A program made the position numbers and the translations under genes. 64,000 nucleotides of DNA from Myxococcales bacterium (GTDB lineage: Bacteria > Myxococcota > UBA727 > JABDBI01): contig CP060221.1 of the NCBI GenBank assembly GCA_023898405.1, positions 1,875,501-1,939,500 on the forward strand, read 5' to 3'. Positions 26,697-35,237 of the stretch are shown here, one piece after another. The notes beneath the pieces were generated by a model. That model was given only the letters and a program-made list of their open reading frames with translations. It searched no databases and had not been told where the DNA came from. Numbering within the stretch: the stretch's first letter is position 1; each line of letters starts with the position of its first letter.

Positions 26697-27146
26697 TAAA
26701 ACCAAAAAACCACCCCATCGAAGTTTTTCCGCGTGCAGTATATTCTTTGAAAACTTTATTTCGGGCAATACGTTTATTATGGCATACAGCAACAGATGTT
26801 GAATCAATAAAAGATATTCCTGTGCATTGCCAAAAAAGTTCATGCATGAATAAAACCATTGGCAAGCTTATTTTTGGCATGGTGGCAACAAAGCGACTGT
26901 AACTGGTCAGCTTAGGAAAGTCTGTTCGCAAATGCCGAGAAACATATTCTAGATAGAAGGCTTTAAAGTTTCTGTAGTTGGACATATGAAAAAAATTAAA
27001 ATAGTCATCATCTCACTAAGAGATAGATTGCCTCTGTGTTTTCTGCTCTTTTTGCAATCGCTACTTTCCAACGAAAGAATAGTAGCGTCTGTGATGTTGT
27101 TTACAAAGTCATCTACATGACAAAAAAGTTCTATTAGATTTTTCAT
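26697..27146 (-). pseudogene. IS982-family transposase, frameshifted and truncated
   Basis: The N-terminal frame (MKNLIELFCHVDDF ... LSLSEMMTILIFF, 26949-27146) continues in the next frame as HMSNYRNFKAFYLEYV ... GISFIDSTSVAVCHNKRI ... ARGKTSMGWFFGF. Restoring one T in the T6 run at about 26987 would rejoin the frames, so a one-base loss is likely. The catalytic core is cut at GWFFGF by IS5 copy B, so the element cannot transpose. The motifs are typical of IS982 transposases. Confidence 0.85.
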
Positions 27147-27250
27147 AGTGCTTGACCGTTTGAAATTGGGTTATTCAGACTTTTAAGCATTTTTTTTCTT
27201 AAAAACTTCCAGGGCTTAAACGAAACTCAGGTTAGTTAGCCGTTTTGCCA

Positions 27251-27272
27251 GGATCCCCGCCTGCGCGGGGAT
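27251..27272. repeat. REP-like palindrome
   Basis: A perfect 8-base stem ATCCCCGC / GCGGGGAT with loop CTGC, GC-rich in an AT-rich setting. A degenerate copy (20 of 25 positions alike) lies at 41664-41688. Such palindromes are often dispersed genome-wide. Confidence 0.6.
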
Positions 27273-27296
27273 GACAAACTATTTATATATATATTG

Positions 27297-27467
27297 AGCT
27301 CGACTTTGGCCGAAATTAAAACGAATCGGCAGCTTCAAGAGAACAGAAAATTGGAATAAGCTGATCCACCCTCCAAAGCTGCCGAGAAATGCAACTGGCA
27401 CATTTCATGAACAATTTTACCGAATGCGTTAGTTTTCCTAGTCTGAGTCGGATGAGTGAAGTTGTTT
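27297..27467 (+). repeat. Left end of the small transposon, partial copy
   Basis: It starts at the terminal repeat AGCTCGACTTTGGCCGAA and continues through the transposase start (MNNFTECVSFPSLSRMSEV), then diverges. It matches 2430-2595 in reverse complement. The right end is absent. Confidence 0.75.
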
Positions 27468-27494
27468 TTTAATATTTTATCGTTTGAGGGTTAT

Positions 27495-28415
27495 ATGAGA
27501 ATTGTAATTTTTTTATTAGTTTGTGTTTATGTTGGAAGGCTATGCGCTAATTATGAAAATAAGATCCATTATGTTTGGATGGGAGACTTAGGTACTGATC
27601 AGCGAAAACTTATGGCTGGGTTGGGACCTGAGAGACTGTATGAGCTTTTATCAAGAGATAATAGTAGTAGAAATAAAAATATTGATGTAAATTTTTGGGT
27701 TCGTAAATCTGTAGTTTTATCTGCTAGAGAACTATTTAGTGGCAAGGAAAACTTTATAAAAGTTAAGTCTATAGATGATTTAATTGAAAAATCCAACGGA
27801 CTGCAATCTCTTAATGAACATGAAAGGATTCAATTAAAAGATCTTGTTGATAAACTTAACGAAAAGAAGATGTTTGCCAGTGAAGTTGATATTCTAGGCC
27901 AGTTGGTAGTAGCTGAATTTGGCGGTTACTACTTTGATACCACCACTTATTTCAAGGAATTACCCAACTTTTTTGACAACCAGTTGGAAAAAAGGCTAGG
28001 AGTAAATTTAAATCCTGGCTTTGATGCTGATTTGTATAGAAATTTGTACCCTTACCATACTGTTTTCGATGAAGGTGATTTGCAAGTTTTCTCGGCTCCC
28101 CAAAGAAGGGATCCAGTTTTTATAAGTGCGCTTAAGTGTATTATTGCCAATGCCGATGATTTGTTGAAAGAGCAAGCTCAAATATTGGTACCTCATAATT
28201 GTTTAAATCAAAGTATGAAGGATCAGTATATAAATGATTATCCTGCTGGGGATCAGCCCCCTTGGAAGTATTTTTGGTACTCATCTCGAGAAGAAATTCT
28301 CGGAGTATCTGGTGAGTTCAAGGTGTATGATGAGCTCAAGCTTGTTAAACTAGCTGCAGGCAGCTGGCGCGAGGGGATGGGAGTAGTCAAGGGGAACATT
28401 AATAAGAGGCTGTAA
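27495..28415 (+). CDS. Exported glycosyltransferase (sugar-binding DXD type), 3' end displaced by IS5 copy C
   Basis: Family PF04488-like (OCH1/TcdB-type fold): KIHYVWMG at the start of the mature part, then ASEVDILGQLVVAEFGGYYFD, where the nucleotide-sugar site lies. The usual DxD reads DTT here, so metal binding may differ. An N-terminal signal peptide (IVIFLLVCVYVGRLCA) indicates export, unlike cytoplasmic LPS transferases. GAGGG precedes the ATG at 27495. IS5 copy C entered 5 codons from the visible end; native residues stop at GNIN and KRL comes from the IS. The lost tail (KSFMDEVNLLKNKYL, stop at 29359) is intact beyond the IS. Its effector-like nature is inference. Confidence 0.7.
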   Translation: MRIVIFLLVCVYVGRLCANYENKIHYVWMGDLGTDQRKLMAGLGPERLYELLSRDNSSRNKNIDVNFWVRKSVVLSARELFSGKENFIKVKSIDDLIEKSNGLQSLNEHERIQLKDLVDKLNEKKMFASEVDILGQLVVAEFGGYYFDTTTYFKELPNFFDNQLEKRLGVNLNPGFDADLYRNLYPYHTVFDEGDLQVFSAPQRRDPVFISALKCIIANADDLLKEQAQILVPHNCLNQSMKDQYINDYPAGDQPPWKYFWYSSREEILGVSGEFKVYDELKLVKLAAGSWREGMGVVKGNINKRL

Positions 28416-29310
28416 AAAAAATCAATTTGGCAATTCTGGTTCAATAAATGTCGCTGTGACGAAAGTATGACGTGAAAACCTTTTTGAAAGGAAATATCAT
28501 GTCGTGCTTGTATGAGACCTGTTTGTCAGATTGTGCCTGGGAAGTGATTGAGCCACTTTTTCCTGCTAACGCCAAACGAGGCAGACGTCGTGTCTATAGC
28601 TTTCGGAGCATAGTTGATGCCATATTCTATGTTTTAAAGAACGGCTGTGTGTGGCGTTGTTTACCCAATGACTTTCCTCCTCACGGTATTGTCTATCACT
28701 ATTTTCGCACCTGGTCTGTTTCTGGTTTGTGGGCGGTCTTAAACTGCATTCTCGTGGCAATAGTCAGAACCTGTGCTGGCAGAGATGCAAGCCCCTCACT
28801 TGTTTCCATCGACTCCCAATCACAGACAGCGGAACCAGGAGTAGATGAGCGTGGTTTGGATGGGGGAAAGAAGATTAATGGAAGAAAGCGCCACATCGTT
28901 GTTGATACGATGGGATTGATGCTCCTATGCATTTGTACCGCAGCAAATGTATCTGATAGGGTTGCCGGCGAGGAATTGGTTACTGAGCTCAATAAGCGCG
29001 AGAAGTTTCCCAGATTAGCGAAGATTCTTGGAGATAACGCATATAAGAATTTGTCTTCAGGCTTGAGAGTAGGCGTAAGCACAGAAACTGCGGAACGTTT
29101 AAAAGGGCAAAAGGGGTTTGTACCACAAATATTTCGTTGGGCCGTAGAACGAACTTTTGCTTGGCTGAATCGAAATAGGCGTCTGGTGCGTAACTATGAG
29201 AAGAATACAAAGCATCAGGAATCAATGAACTACATCGCTAATGCAAGATTATGTATCAGACGATTGGAAAATTGGCTTACCACCTGAGATTTGATTTTTT
29301 TTACAGCCTC
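28406..29310 (+). mobile_element. IS5-family insertion sequence, copy C (905 bp, intact)
   Basis: It has the same 20-base ends as copy A and a TAA direct repeat on both sides (28403-28405, 29311-29313). It interrupts the exported glycosyltransferase gene close to its stop codon. Confidence 0.95.
28499..29287 (+). CDS. IS5-family transposase (copy C)
   Basis: An intact 262-residue DDE transposase with the residues listed for copy A. It ends LENWLTT like copy B and keeps the Trp that copy B has lost, so it may be the best preserved of the three. Confidence 0.93.
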   Translation: MSCLYETCLSDCAWEVIEPLFPANAKRGRRRVYSFRSIVDAIFYVLKNGCVWRCLPNDFPPHGIVYHYFRTWSVSGLWAVLNCILVAIVRTCAGRDASPSLVSIDSQSQTAEPGVDERGLDGGKKINGRKRHIVVDTMGLMLLCICTAANVSDRVAGEELVTELNKREKFPRLAKILGDNAYKNLSSGLRVGVSTETAERLKGQKGFVPQIFRWAVERTFAWLNRNRRLVRNYEKNTKHQESMNYIANARLCIRRLENWLTT

Positions 29311-29311
29311 T

Positions 29312-29359
29312 AAGTCATTTATGGATGAAGTGAATTTGTTAAAGAATAAATATCTATAA
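29312..29359 (+). pseudogene. Displaced 3' tail of the exported glycosyltransferase gene
   Basis: Joined to position 28405 without the IS and one TAA copy, the frame continues K-S-F-M-D-E-V-N-L-L-K-N-K-Y-L and stops at 29357-29359. The continuous frame supports a clean, recent insertion. Confidence 0.75.
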
Positions 29360-29547
29360 AATTAAACTTGTTTTTTTGGGTGCTATGCCCTTCTTTGCTG
29401 GGGGGCAGAAAAGCTTGGTTAATTTTTGGGATTGGCATTATCCGCTTTGATAATATTAGGTACTGTTTTGAAATTGCGAGAAGATTTGTATAGCTAAGTA
29501 TCTGTAGAAGGCAATTGGAAATCCTTAAGACTTTGGACGGAATGCTT

Positions 29548-29925
29548 ATGAAGATATTTTGGCTTTTTTCTGTTCTTTTGGGAAGTAGTGCGCTGATGAT
29601 GGATGCTTTTATTGCTCATGGACTTGAGAAATTTCTTGGTTCAAATTTTACCCTTGTAGCACAGCACTCTCTTTCCACAGCAGCTCGTTATCAGTTGTTG
29701 TTTTCTGTGCTGTTGATAGTTTTGTCTGTTCTATGGCGAACAACTCCTAGCCTGTGGATCATCCTTACTCAGACCTTTGTCCTTTTGGGTATCGTATTTT
29801 TTTGTGGCTCTATCTATTTAAAGCACCTGCTTTTGTGGACAGGTATTGGTTTTTTTGCCCCAATCGGCGGGGTATTATTGATGCTGGCATTTTTGTCATT
29901 AGTGCCGATTGTGATATTTTTTTAA
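29548..29925 (+). CDS. DUF423 family membrane protein
   Basis: A small protein of about 125 residues with four predicted helices. Family marks are DAFIAHGLEKFL near residue 20, STAARYQLLFSVLLIVL, GIVFFCGSIYLK and APIGGVLLMLAFLSL. The function is unknown. The second ATG (29548) is chosen because GGACGG stands 8 bases before it. Confidence 0.85.
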   Translation: MKIFWLFSVLLGSSALMMDAFIAHGLEKFLGSNFTLVAQHSLSTAARYQLLFSVLLIVLSVLWRTTPSLWIILTQTFVLLGIVFFCGSIYLKHLLLWTGIGFFAPIGGVLLMLAFLSLVPIVIFF

Positions 29926-30094
29926 AGTTTTTTCCTTGGCATAGTTCAGTTCTCTCACAGACCTAAAGCCGTGCTCTTTTTAAAATACAGTAAAATAATT
30001 TGTTGATTTGTGGAACAAATTTATACGATTGTTTTACAATTGAGAGAAAGGTGAAAAATTATTTTTTTGGTGCGCGCACAGGTCTGGGGGGATA

Positions 30095-31327
30095 ATGCGT
30101 ATTTTAAAGTTGCTTACAAGTTTTCTTTTGATTTACAGCCTTAATAGTGTTGCAAAAAAGGATGAATCAACATCATTTGTTGTGGAAATGATTGCCAACA
30201 ATGTGGAGGAACGTTCTCAAATTGCCAATGAAATTCATATCGACTCCATTGAAAACGACAGAATTTTTTCAGTAGTCAGCGCTGATGAAATGCAGCGCTT
30301 ATATAAAATGCACTCAGAAAAAATTATAACCACGAGTGTGCTTAACGAGAATGCTGTTAAGGATTTTTCATTTTTGGCTGCAACGATGGATTTTCCTAGC
30401 AGAGACGAAAAGTTTCATACCTATGATGAAATGTATGAAGATCTGAAAGCGCTTGAAAGTGAATATCCTGATTTAGCAAGCGTTTTTTCCATTGGAAAGT
30501 CTGTTTTGGGTAAAGACATTTGGGGGATAAAAATTTCGGGCAAACGCAGTGAAGCTGAGGAACTTGTTCCTGCTATTGCCTATTTGGGAACCCATCATGC
30601 AAGAGAGCACCTCTCAACAGAAATGCCGATCATGCTAGCGCAAAAACTTTTAGATGAGTACCATCTTGATGGAAATATAAAAAATCTTATTGATGGGAAC
30701 GAAGTATACATTATTCCCATGGTTAACCCTGATGGAGCCATGTACGACATCGAGGGTGGACGCTATAAATCGTGGCGTAAAAATCGTCGCTCTAATGCTA
30801 ATGGCAGTTATGGTGTCGATTTAAATCGAAACTATGGATATGGTTGGGGCACAGGGGGCTCATCAAGCAATCCTTATTCTGAAGTTTATATGGGGGAATC
30901 GGCATTTTCTGAGCCTGAAACCCAAGCCGTTAAAGAATTCTTTTTAGCTCATGAAAATATAACAATAGCCTTATCATTTCATACTTTTTCTGAGCTCATA
31001 CTTTATCCTTGGGGTGGACTTTATGAAGGTGTCGGTGGTGAAGACGAAGCCATATTTAAAAAAATGGCGACAGATATGGCTCAGATGAATCATTATGATC
31101 CTATGCAATCATCGGAATTATATATTGCTTCGGGAGATACCTGTGACTGGTTATACGGAGAGCTTAATGTATTTTGTTTTACCTTTGAGCTTTCTCCTTC
31201 ATCCATATGGGGTGGAGGGTTTTACCCAGGAGCTTCCGTGATCGATACGGTATTTGACGATAACTGGGAGCCTATTCTCTACCTTTTGGATCGTGCTGCT
31301 GATCCACGATCGGCCTTAGATTTGTAA
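30095..31327 (+). CDS. Secreted M14 zinc carboxypeptidase
   Basis: A signal peptide (LLTSFLLIYSLNSVA) is followed by a propeptide-like region to about residue 110 and the M14 catalytic domain (about 120-400). Zinc and catalytic motifs are complete: HHAREH (His and Glu ligands), NPDG, DLNRNYGY (substrate Arg), ALSFHTFSELILYPWGG (third zinc His, S1' region) and the general-base Glu in FTFELSPS. It releases C-terminal residues from peptides outside the cell or in the periplasm. GGGGGG precedes the ATG and a terminator follows. Confidence 0.95.
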   Translation: MRILKLLTSFLLIYSLNSVAKKDESTSFVVEMIANNVEERSQIANEIHIDSIENDRIFSVVSADEMQRLYKMHSEKIITTSVLNENAVKDFSFLAATMDFPSRDEKFHTYDEMYEDLKALESEYPDLASVFSIGKSVLGKDIWGIKISGKRSEAEELVPAIAYLGTHHAREHLSTEMPIMLAQKLLDEYHLDGNIKNLIDGNEVYIIPMVNPDGAMYDIEGGRYKSWRKNRRSNANGSYGVDLNRNYGYGWGTGGSSSNPYSEVYMGESAFSEPETQAVKEFFLAHENITIALSFHTFSELILYPWGGLYEGVGGEDEAIFKKMATDMAQMNHYDPMQSSELYIASGDTCDWLYGELNVFCFTFELSPSSIWGGGFYPGASVIDTVFDDNWEPILYLLDRAADPRSALDL

Positions 31328-31345
31328 AAATTTTTGCACCGAACT

Positions 31346-31379
31346 AAAAAGATCCCTCAGCTTGAAGAGGGATTTTTTT
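31346..31379 (+). terminator. Terminator after the M14 gene
   Basis: ATCCCTC / GAGGGAT with a 7-base loop, A5 to the left and T7 to the right. It may also stop minus-strand transcription from the antiporter gene. Confidence 0.88.
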
Positions 31380-31434
31380 GTTGTCTAAATTCAAAAAGTT
31401 TCTATGTTGTCATTTTTATTTCGTGTTTCGGAGC

Positions 31435-32577
31435 TTAGAAAATTTTCTTTAATGCTTCTGTAGATTTGATAAAAAATCTTGGCACTATTGAACCAAGGAT
31501 TGTGTAAATCATAAGAGCATTGATTATTTCAATATTTAGATTGAATCTTTTGTTTAAGATGTCTACAAGCACGAGCCCGAATACTAAAGTTGGGAGAAGC
31601 GAAAGAGCGATTGGCATCATTTCTTGACGGGGAATCTTAAAGAAATTAGAGCTTCGCATCATGATTAAGCCTACTCGCAATGGCATCATTACAACAAAAA
31701 AAGCTATACCCAAAAGAAGTGACATCCAGGTAAATGAGGTGAGCTCTAAGCTCATACCTGCTTTAAAAAAATAAAAGGGTACAAAAAAAGTTGAGAAGAG
31801 TCTTAGAGATTGTAGAGTAATTTCGGTATCACGGCTTGGGAAAAGGCTTTCAAATCGGCGAGCAGCAATTCCAACAATAAAAGCTCCGATAAGATAGTAA
31901 GCGCCAATTTTTTTGGTAAGAAATCCTGCAATAACAGCAAGCATCAGATAGAAAGCAAAATCTGCGTTGGGCGCATGTGGAAGTACAAGGCGTGCAAAGA
32001 GCAAAAATAGAAACGGCATTGCTGCAACGATTCCAATCATTGCCAATATGGATAAGCTCAGCATTTCTGCTGATTCTGATTGAAGCGCAATGAACATCAC
32101 CAACAATGCAATAATTTCTGTACCAATGGCTAATAATTTAACCATGAAATTTTGATCATTATTTAAGCGATAACCTTCAAGTGATTCAATGATGAAGCCT
32201 GTTGATGGTGTGAGCAAAGCCAGTGAACAGATGATAGATGGGCGAATGGCTAAATCAAAAAGATGATGGATGCCCCAGGTAACCAAGGCCAGGAGAGCTC
32301 CCCAAAAAAATAAATGCTGTGCCAATATTTTGGTGTGTTTTTTGACTATATCAAATTCTACTTCCATTCCAGCAAATAAAAATAATGCACTGATACCGAT
32401 AGTGGCTAGCAATGAAGTGGTGGTATCAAGTTGAAAAATTCCGGTGACGGTTGCTAAAACACCCAATAAAAAAGTGATGATTGCAGCAGGAATTTTATAG
32501 CGGTGAAAAAAATGGGGCACCACAAAAAGTGTAAAAATAAGCAGCACATAAGTTACTTCAGTTGATAATGAATCCAT
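31435..32577 (-). CDS. CPA2-type cation:proton antiporter (membrane part only)
   Basis: An integral membrane protein of about 12 helices. The family pattern is visible: VVPHFFHRYKIPAAIITFLLGVL, the FLFAGMEVEFDIVKK region, LALLTPSTGFIIESL (helix 4 equivalent) and AYYLIGAFIVGIAARRF. There is no C-terminal RCK/TrkA-N domain, so it resembles NapA/GerN rather than KefB. The ATG at 32577 has AAGGG 7 bases upstream. Transport of Na+ or K+ in exchange for protons is inferred from the family. Confidence 0.88.
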   Translation of the reverse strand: MDSLSTEVTYVLLIFTLFVVPHFFHRYKIPAAIITFLLGVLATVTGIFQLDTTTSLLATIGISALFLFAGMEVEFDIVKKHTKILAQHLFFWGALLALVTWGIHHLFDLAIRPSIICSLALLTPSTGFIIESLEGYRLNNDQNFMVKLLAIGTEIIALLVMFIALQSESAEMLSLSILAMIGIVAAMPFLFLLFARLVLPHAPNADFAFYLMLAVIAGFLTKKIGAYYLIGAFIVGIAARRFESLFPSRDTEITLQSLRLFSTFFVPFYFFKAGMSLELTSFTWMSLLLGIAFFVVMMPLRVGLIMMRSSNFFKIPRQEMMPIALSLLPTLVFGLVLVDILNKRFNLNIEIINALMIYTILGSIVPRFFIKSTEALKKIF

Positions 32578-33058
32578 ATTTAACCCTTGACTATAAAAAG
32601 TCACATCATAAAGCTAAGCTCATTATACAGCGTCCAACATAAATTGCTCCAAGGGCTTCGCTTGTTCTTTCGGCATAGTTTTTTCTCTTTGCCCGCTCAA
32701 ATTATTCTTATTCAGGCAAAACAAACCAGAACAAAATCCCTGCGAGATTCTGGTGAGAAATTTGTGCTTAACGCTGTAGCAGCTTGAGTTAATGCTAGAT
32801 TAAAAATTCAATAAGGAAAGTGCCCAAAGGAAAGTGCCCAGAGGAATTGTTTTATTTTTGCAATCACTGTTTTTTCATAGAAAACACTTATTTAGTATAA
32901 TTTACCTAACTTTTTAAGCTGTTAAGGAGTGTTTTTAATTTAAGTATGAAAAATTGGTTTAGGCATTTGCGAAAAAAAGCCGATTGCTGAAATGGTTCTC
33001 TAAAGTTTCCAAACAAAATTATTTTTCTATCGGAACCATAAGAACAGTCGCATGTGCT
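32578..33058. other. Intergenic, about 480 bases, one short tandem repeat
   Basis: The only visible structure is a two-copy 14-base tandem repeat (AAGGAAAGTGCCCA) at 32813-32840. No gene, RNA or clear promoter was seen. A 66-codon frame at the left side has no ribosome site or family resemblance. Confidence 0.4.
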
Positions 33059-33976
33059 TTATGGCACTAATTTTGCGGCTAAAACCCATTCTTCTGCAAT
33101 AGCTTTAAAATTATTTTCCCTCAAAAAATCTGCCACTGCAGGTAAATGGCCAGCACCATACACAACAGCAATATCCAATTGGCCTTTACGCGACCATAAA
33201 TCTTTGAGCACTAGATTGATTTTATTATTGCGCATTATATATGTTCGTTCACGTGAAAATCTGGGCCAATCCATTTCATCAGGGTAATCCATCAGACTAT
33301 CTACCAATTTTCTCGATGCTTCTTCTGATTTTCGATAGTTCTCGCTCATAAATTTTTTGGTTTCTTTTTGGTTTAAGACTTGAACAGCTAATTTTAGTTT
33401 TTTATCTAAATCATCATCATTAGCCAACGATAATCCTGCGGACTTGATGGTTTCTTTTGCTATAAATTCTACGTAGGACATTATGAAGGATGGCGAATAA
33501 TCGATTGTTTGAGAAAAAGCAGGAATATCACCACACACTTTTTCTGCAGAAGTCATGTATGACAAAGATGTGTTTTGTCCGACTACACCAAGGGCATTTT
33601 TTTGCCCAGCAATCAATTCATAGCGTTTTTTATAAGTCGGGTTGAGTGAATTTAAGCGTGACAAAAATTCTTTCTCATCTTCAGCGCCATCTCCAGATTG
33701 TTCATAGACAACTACTTTTTTGCTTATATTGCGGGATACTCGCTGGTAAAATTCAGGCAGAGCTAAATGATCTACGCCGATTAACTGCACATTTACTCGC
33801 CTATCTTCGCTTTGATATTTTCTAAACGCTGCTTCATATCTAAGTTTGTCAGCACTGATTCTATGAAAATAGATTCCCGTGGGAAAATCAGCTATTTTAT
33901 TTTTTGGCACGTAACAAGAAGAAGAAACTGCCAAGAATAGAAAAAATATAAGATTTTTAAAGAGCGTAAACATCAT
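33059..33976 (-). CDS. TraB/ChaN-like putative lipoprotein
   Basis: The signal peptide has lipobox VSSSC (Cys about 21). The body carries the scattered motifs of the TraB/TIKI-type hydrolase fold: LIGVDHLALPEFY near residue 65 (GxxH), a Glu in VVYEQSGDGAEDEKEFL, ERTYIMRNNKI late in the chain and the second GxxH in AVVYGAGHLPAVADFL. Members include metallopeptidase-like and haem-binding proteins; the substrate here is unknown. It is a single gene. Confidence 0.7.
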   Translation of the reverse strand: MMFTLFKNLIFFLFLAVSSSCYVPKNKIADFPTGIYFHRISADKLRYEAAFRKYQSEDRRVNVQLIGVDHLALPEFYQRVSRNISKKVVVYEQSGDGAEDEKEFLSRLNSLNPTYKKRYELIAGQKNALGVVGQNTSLSYMTSAEKVCGDIPAFSQTIDYSPSFIMSYVEFIAKETIKSAGLSLANDDDLDKKLKLAVQVLNQKETKKFMSENYRKSEEASRKLVDSLMDYPDEMDWPRFSRERTYIMRNNKINLVLKDLWSRKGQLDIAVVYGAGHLPAVADFLRENNFKAIAEEWVLAAKLVP

Positions 33977-34034
33977 AAAATAATACTGTCTCCAAACGAG
34001 TTATCACTGATTATTCTCATAGCTTTACAAGAAT

Positions 34035-34940
34035 TTAACAATCATTGATAAATGGTCTACAAGGCCCAAAATATTTGCCTTTTTGGATGTAATCTATCAG
34101 CGCATTGCAATGTTTTTTTGTCAAATCATAACGGCTGCAAAGGCTGCTTTGGGAAGAAATATATACACGGCATGTGGGTTCACCAAAACCTGCTGAACAT
34201 CTCGTAGCATCGATAGCAAGCTTTAAGTAATACTCGCTCTCTTTGATTTGTGCAGGGGTAGCATCGGCATTGCCACGCATATAGGTAGAATTATTTTGAG
34301 GTATATAAGGTTCAAAAGCTGGAGGCTGATAAGTTGGTATGCGCCTATGAACATCTACGCATATCCAAAAAAAGTCATAGTCACGTTTTTTCTTGTCATA
34401 GATGGCAAATTGCTGATCAATTTGCTTATTTTCGACAAACTCCCAATTCAACTGAGCCTCAATCCTAAACATCTTTTCGCCAAAATAGGTAACAAAATCG
34501 AGAAGTTCACCCTCGTACAATAAGGCAGAGTCAAATAATGATGGGTCTTTCTTACATCCTGATTTAAGCCACATTTTATAAGAAATTGGCTTTGGTTTTA
34601 CTTCGACATTTTCTTGTGCCGGTCGAAAGTAAAATAATTCCGACCATGTCCTTTTATCTCGATCAGGAGTTTTTTGGGAATTAAATAAAATATTACGCAC
34701 ACGTATCTGGAAAGTCGACATGCACTGTTCACAACTGATCATATCGATAGTCTTTTGATGCTGAAGATTGTGTAAACGAATAAAATTTTCTCTTTCTGAA
34801 TCATTAAACAACTTCAATTTATTATTCCAACGCTGGATTAATAGTGCTTCATCTTGTTTATCATTGAAGAAGTGGTTGGAGCTAAAAGATTGAGCGCTGT
34901 GAACTATTAAGAAGAAAGATAAATAAATAAAAAAACTCAT
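34035..34940 (-). CDS. Secreted cysteine-containing protein of unknown function
   Basis: I do not recognise this. The signal peptide is FFIYLSFFLIVHSAQS. The mature protein (about 280 residues) has several Cys, including a CEQC pair near residue 70 and a cluster in the last 70 residues (RCSAGFGEPTC, SSLCSRYDL, KHCNAL, GPCRPFINDC), consistent with disulfides. It is rich in aromatic and charged residues, with no transmembrane segment after the signal. AGG stands before the ATG. Confidence 0.7.
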   Translation of the reverse strand: MSFFIYLSFFLIVHSAQSFSSNHFFNDKQDEALLIQRWNNKLKLFNDSERENFIRLHNLQHQKTIDMISCEQCMSTFQIRVRNILFNSQKTPDRDKRTWSELFYFRPAQENVEVKPKPISYKMWLKSGCKKDPSLFDSALLYEGELLDFVTYFGEKMFRIEAQLNWEFVENKQIDQQFAIYDKKKRDYDFFWICVDVHRRIPTYQPPAFEPYIPQNNSTYMRGNADATPAQIKESEYYLKLAIDATRCSAGFGEPTCRVYISSQSSLCSRYDLTKKHCNALIDYIQKGKYFGPCRPFINDC

Positions 34941-35237
34941 TTGGTAACCTTTAAATAAAGAATCTCATTTAATTTAACTTTTATAAATATAAAAAAATTC
35001 TCTTATAGAATAAAATTATCCAAGCAACAATAGTGTTTACAAGGCAATTCTATCGTTTTTAGCCTTGCGCTTGTGTAAGGTTTTTTGAGCCGTCTAGTGA
35101 AAATTAAAAAACTTAGCTTGTAATATTTATCTACGAGAAAGATACTGAGAAAATTTTTTCACTATCTTGTCATGATGAGATGGTAAGTTATTGATTTTTC
35201 TTGCGAGAGCCTCATCTTGGATGAAAAGTCATAATCT

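Noticed and set aside
32813..32840. Tandem repeat as a start of a satellite or regulatory array
   Set aside because: There are only two 14-base units and nothing around them; it is noted but not interpreted.
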